From contig NZ_JAACFU010000004.1 in the NCBI RefSeq assembly GCF_029051725.1, positions 248,001 to 312,000 on the forward strand: a DNA stretch of 64,000 nt. The letters run 5' to 3'. The position numbers were made by a program, and so were the translations under genes. Below are positions 62,210 to 64,000 of this stretch, piece after piece; position 1 is the stretch's first letter, and every line of letters begins with the position of its first letter. The DNA is from Bradyrhizobium sp. CSS354 (GTDB lineage Bacteria; Pseudomonadota; Alphaproteobacteria; Rhizobiales; Xanthobacteraceae). Under the pieces are notes generated by a model. That model saw nothing but the letters and a program-made list of their open reading frames with translations, was not told the DNA's origin and did no database searches.

Positions 62210-62426
62210 ATGGCGTATGCCCTGTTCAAGGACGACGAAAAACTCAGCCGGACGTTTTCAACGAAAGAGGAAACCCTGAAAAAGGCCGACGACGCCGGTC
62301 TGGTCGAAAGCAGCGGGGGCAAGCCTACGCTCGAGGACGACCTGCAGATCAAGCCCTGCTCGCCGGACCCCGAAAGCTCGAAGCGAAGACGACCTCGATT
62401 GGACGCCGGGAAACCCGGCGTCCTGA
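62210..62426 (+). pseudogene. Small conserved rhizobial protein with a 1-base insertion
   Basis: Begins MAYALFKDDEKLSRTFSTKE and KADDAGLVESSGGKPTLEDD, a short family common in Bradyrhizobium. After about codon 57 the zero frame runs on into the convergent gene. Reading one base later near 62384 gives EDDLDWTPGNPAS and a TGA at 62424-62426, ending exactly at the hairpin 62401-62423 and 8 bp before the convergent stop at 62435. A single inserted base around 62378-62384 therefore explains the sequence; the restored protein is 71 aa. Sequence error possible. Confidence 0.6.
62401..62423. terminator. Shared stem-loop between convergent genes
   Basis: GGACGCCGGG (62401-62410) pairs perfectly with CCCGGCGTCC (62414-62423) around an AAA loop. 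It spans the end of the plus-strand small gene and lies next to the stop of the minus-strand gene at 62435. No T-run on either side. Confidence 0.6.
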
Positions 62427-62434
62427 TCATCGAT

Positions 62435-63007
62435 CTAACAGCCTTTGCAGATGCTCTTGATCTTTCGATCGACGTGGGAGTCCTGAGAGTTCTCCGAGCG
62501 TATTTCGGCGTCGCCCGGCATCGACGGACCGGGTGTCGCAGTTCCGTCAATCCGCCCGCTGCTGGTGCCTCCTGCGGGATTGCCGGCCCGCCCGACGGTG
62601 GTCGATCCTCGCGGACCGCCACCGGTTGATTGGGCCGTTCCAGCGGTGTTCGTGCCGGTAGCCGTCGTCCCGCGCGAAGCCGCGGCCGCGTCGGCTGGAT
62701 TACCCAGGTTGGGTGATACATCCCCCGTCTGGTTTGTAGCTCCTGCCGACCCAAGGCCTGCCGACCCAGGACTTGCCGATCCAGGGCTTGCCGATCCAGG
62801 GCTTGCCGATCCAGGGCTTGCCGACCCAAGGCTCGAGGCACCGCCGGCCGACCCAGGGCTTGAGGCACCGCCGGCGCCGCCGCTCGCGCTTGCTCCGCCC
62901 GAACCACCACCGCCACCGCCGCCACCGCCAGTCTGCGCCGAGGCGGCCCCTATCGACGCGCTCGCCAGGAAGGCGATCAGTATCAAGCTCGAACTTGTCC
63001 TACGCAT
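62435..63007 (-). CDS. Secreted Gly/Ser-rich repeat protein
   Basis: A 190-aa protein: signal peptide MRRTSSSLILIAFLASASIG ending ASAQ, then a poly-Gly run and five or so copies of PGSAS/LGSAS (residues about 50-85), later Thr/Gly-rich. Last gene of a tight three-gene operon (63385-63212, 63211-63011, 63007-62435) with 0 and 3 bp gaps. A related secreted Gly/Ala-rich protein is at 55801. Function unknown; possibly envelope or biofilm associated. Confidence 0.72.
   Translation of the reverse strand: MRRTSSSLILIAFLASASIGAASAQTGGGGGGGGGSGGASASGGAGGASSPGSAGGASSLGSASPGSASPGSASPGSASPGSAGLGSAGATNQTGDVSPNLGNPADAAAASRGTTATGTNTAGTAQSTGGGPRGSTTVGRAGNPAGGTSSGRIDGTATPGPSMPGDAEIRSENSQDSHVDRKIKSICKGC
62760..62835. 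repeat. 15-bp tandem repeats inside the Gly/Ser-rich gene
   Basis: At least four near-identical copies of a 15-bp unit GATCCAGGGCTTGCC (variants at the ends), reading SPGSA on the minus strand. Confidence 0.8.
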
Positions 63008-63010
63008 TGC

Positions 63011-63211
63011 TCAGCTCCTCTCACGATCATTGTGCGTGTGATGTTGGTCGCGCTCACCACCGCCTCCCGAGACGTGTGATTTGCGGTCGTTGGTGGGCGT
63101 TCCGGGTGCAGGGCGCTCATGCTCGCGACCTCCCTTTTCGGGGTGCTTGCGGTCCTGCCGCGAGGAGCCCGGACCACCGAAGCGTTCAGTGTCTGAGTTC
63201 TTGTGTGGCAT
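63011..63211 (-). CDS. Small hydrophilic protein of unknown function
   Basis: A 66-aa highly charged protein (FGGPGSSRQDRKHPEKGG, then REHERPAPGTPTNDRKSH), probably disordered, rich in His, Gly and Arg. Its ATG abuts the upstream TGA with no gap. Conserved-looking but no family recognised. Confidence 0.6.
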   Translation of the reverse strand: MPHKNSDTERFGGPGSSRQDRKHPEKGGREHERPAPGTPTNDRKSHVSGGGGERDQHHTHNDRERS

Positions 63212-63385
63212 TCATCGGTCCTGCTGGTAGCCTTGGTTTGTCGTGTTCTGCTTGATGTTGCCGTCACGTCCCTGGGTGTCGAAGTTCTCGCGGCCGGGCA
63301 CCTTTTCGTCCGTTTCGATCTTTGGATCAGATCCGGGTCCCTTGTCGCTGCGCTGCTCTGGCGGTACGGGGGGCATTTTGGTCAT
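63212..63385 (-). CDS. Small hydrophilic protein of unknown function
   Basis: A 57-aa acidic protein (MTKMPPVPPEQRSDKGPGSD, then GRENFDTQGRDGNIKQNT), disordered. First gene of the three-gene operon. An EcfG-like promoter lies 42-66 bp upstream; a longer frame further upstream is unlikely. Confidence 0.6.
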   Translation of the reverse strand: MTKMPPVPPEQRSDKGPGSDPKIETDEKVPGRENFDTQGRDGNIKQNTTNQGYQQDR

Positions 63386-63426
63386 TGCATGCTCCTTGTT
63401 TCGGTCTCGCGACCTCATGCGCTGGC

Positions 63427-63451
63427 AATGAGATGCGGCGGCGGTCGTTCC
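63427..63451 (-). promoter_or_regulatory. EcfG-like promoter of the three-gene operon
   Basis: Minus strand: GGAAC (63451-63447), 16 bp, CATT (63430-63427), 42 bp before the start at 63385. One base from CGTT; back to back with the plus-strand site at 63477. Confidence 0.55.
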
Positions 63452-63476
63452 TGATCGATGCTGATGCATGCCCGTA

Positions 63477-63501
63477 GGAACGAACGATTCCCGCGCGGGT
63501 T
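63477..63501 (+). promoter_or_regulatory. EcfG-like promoter of the DUF1236-like gene
   Basis: GGAAC at 63477-63481, 16 bp, GGTT at 63498-63501, 32 bp before the start at 63534. Confidence 0.65.
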
Positions 63502-63533
63502 GACCCGCAGTTCATACCGAAGGCTTTTTATTC

Positions 63534-64000
63534 ATGGTCAAGGATCTATCGCGTGAAGCGGAGAAGGACGGCACCCGGAAGCTGATGATGGTGGGATCGG
63601 CGGTGGCAGCCGTCCTGATTGTAGGTTTCATCGTCTGGTTCGCCGTGCCCCAGATGTTCGGGACAACAGACTATCTGGGCCGCCCCTCTACAGGCGCCGA
63701 CAAAGGTGCCCCTGCCACAACCGTCGGCACGGGAGTTCCCACGCAACGCGAAGCGGTCAGCAAAGCGGCGAAGGAAAACCCGGCTGGCAATGAAGATGCG
63801 ACCGGCGCCCGTGCGCGGGATGTCAAACAGACCGCCCAGCCGGCTGGCCTCAACGATCAGCAGCGCGAACAGCTCCGCGCCATCGTCTCGTCGGCGCACG
63901 GCCCCACGATGGATCGTCCAAATTTCGAGATGATGATCGGTACTTCGGTGCCGCGCCAGACCGAGGTGGCCGACTTGCCGCCCGAAGTCACCCAAGTGCT
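63534..64000 (+). CDS. DUF1236-like membrane-anchored protein, partial
   Basis: The visible 155 residues hold a membrane anchor (LMMVGSAVAAVLIVGFIVWF), a disordered linker, and the start of a DUF1236-like domain (LNDQQREQLRAIVSSAHGPT, ADLPPEVTQVL). The C-terminus lies beyond the window. Start at 63534; a GGAAC-type stress promoter precedes it. Function unknown. Confidence 0.72.
   Translation, partial: MVKDLSREAEKDGTRKLMMVGSAVAAVLIVGFIVWFAVPQMFGTTDYLGRPSTGADKGAPATTVGTGVPTQREAVSKAAKENPAGNEDATGARARDVKQTAQPAGLNDQQREQLRAIVSSAHGPTMDRPNFEMMIGTSVPRQTEVADLPPEVTQV

Noticed and set aside
62760..62835. CRISPR-like repeats
   Set aside because: The units are contiguous without unique spacers and lie inside a repeat-coding gene.
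1..64000. tRNA, rRNA, phage or insertion-sequence genes
   Set aside because: No cloverleaf, transposase or integrase motif was recognised on either strand.

Overview
The window looks like a chromosomal segment of a GC-rich alphaproteobacterium, most probably Bradyrhizobium or a close relative. The evidence is the codon usage, repeated GGAAC-N16-CGTT boxes (the alphaproteobacterial general-stress sigma factor EcfG promoter), many small rhizobial families (DUF892, DUF2934, DUF3551, DUF3606, DUF4142, DUF1236), and several LivK/Dpp/TRAP uptake systems. No tRNA, rRNA, CRISPR array or intact insertion sequence was seen.

Layout. (1) 1-5.4 kb, minus strand: a six-gene unit (NlpA-type binding protein, luciferase-like flavin monooxygenase, two CMD/AhpD-type proteins, LivK, LivH cut by the window edge), followed on the plus strand by a Dpp/Opp-type binding protein. 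(2) 7.6-18.2 kb: stress and storage genes: a DUF892 protein, a stress SDR, TreZ, a glycogen synthase broken by an in-frame TGA, GlgX, a DUF3606 protein, and a Mn-catalase/DUF892 fusion. (3) 18.2-21.5 kb: a large Mfd paralogue with a Lys/Ser-rich tail. (4) 21.7-24 kb: small conserved proteins. (5) 24-34 kb: a catabolic locus (FAD oxidoreductase, TIM-barrel isomerase-like protein, AroQ, TRAP transporter, GntR and HxlR regulators, SDR, and a frameshifted SMP-30 lactonase). (6) 34.1-35 kb: non-coding, repeat-like DNA. (7) 35-37 kb: a Crp/Fnr regulator, a GT9-like glycosyltransferase and a small conserved protein. (8) 37.3-53.1 kb: the centrepiece, a 15-gene plus-strand biosynthetic cluster. (9) 53-64 kb: a stress island with DUF892, Mn catalase, Gly-rich secreted proteins, orphan or decayed respiratory genes (nuoB, internally deleted nuoD, sdhB) and a SIR2-NUDIX pair.

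The 37.3-53.1 kb cluster begins with a perfect EcfG-type promoter and a four-copy leader repeat. It encodes myo-inositol-3-phosphate synthase, a histidine phosphatase, a sugar nucleotidyltransferase, a methyltransferase, a clan-A glycosidase-like protein in apparently permuted order, phosphopentomutase, three SDR sugar-nucleotide enzymes including a UDP-xylose synthase type, a B12-binding radical SAM enzyme, one GT4 and four CgeB-like glycosyltransferases. Most junctions are ATGA or GTGA overlaps. There is no flippase, polymerase or exporter. My inference is a stress-induced, probably intracellular, inositol- and pentose-containing, methylated glycoside of unknown structure.

About a dozen EcfG-like promoters precede catalases, DUF892 proteins, secreted small proteins and the glycoside cluster, so much of the window appears to be one general-stress regulon. 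Gene decay is frequent: glgA nonsense, SMP-30 frameshift, nuoD internal deletion, patatin truncation, and a 71-aa protein frameshift.
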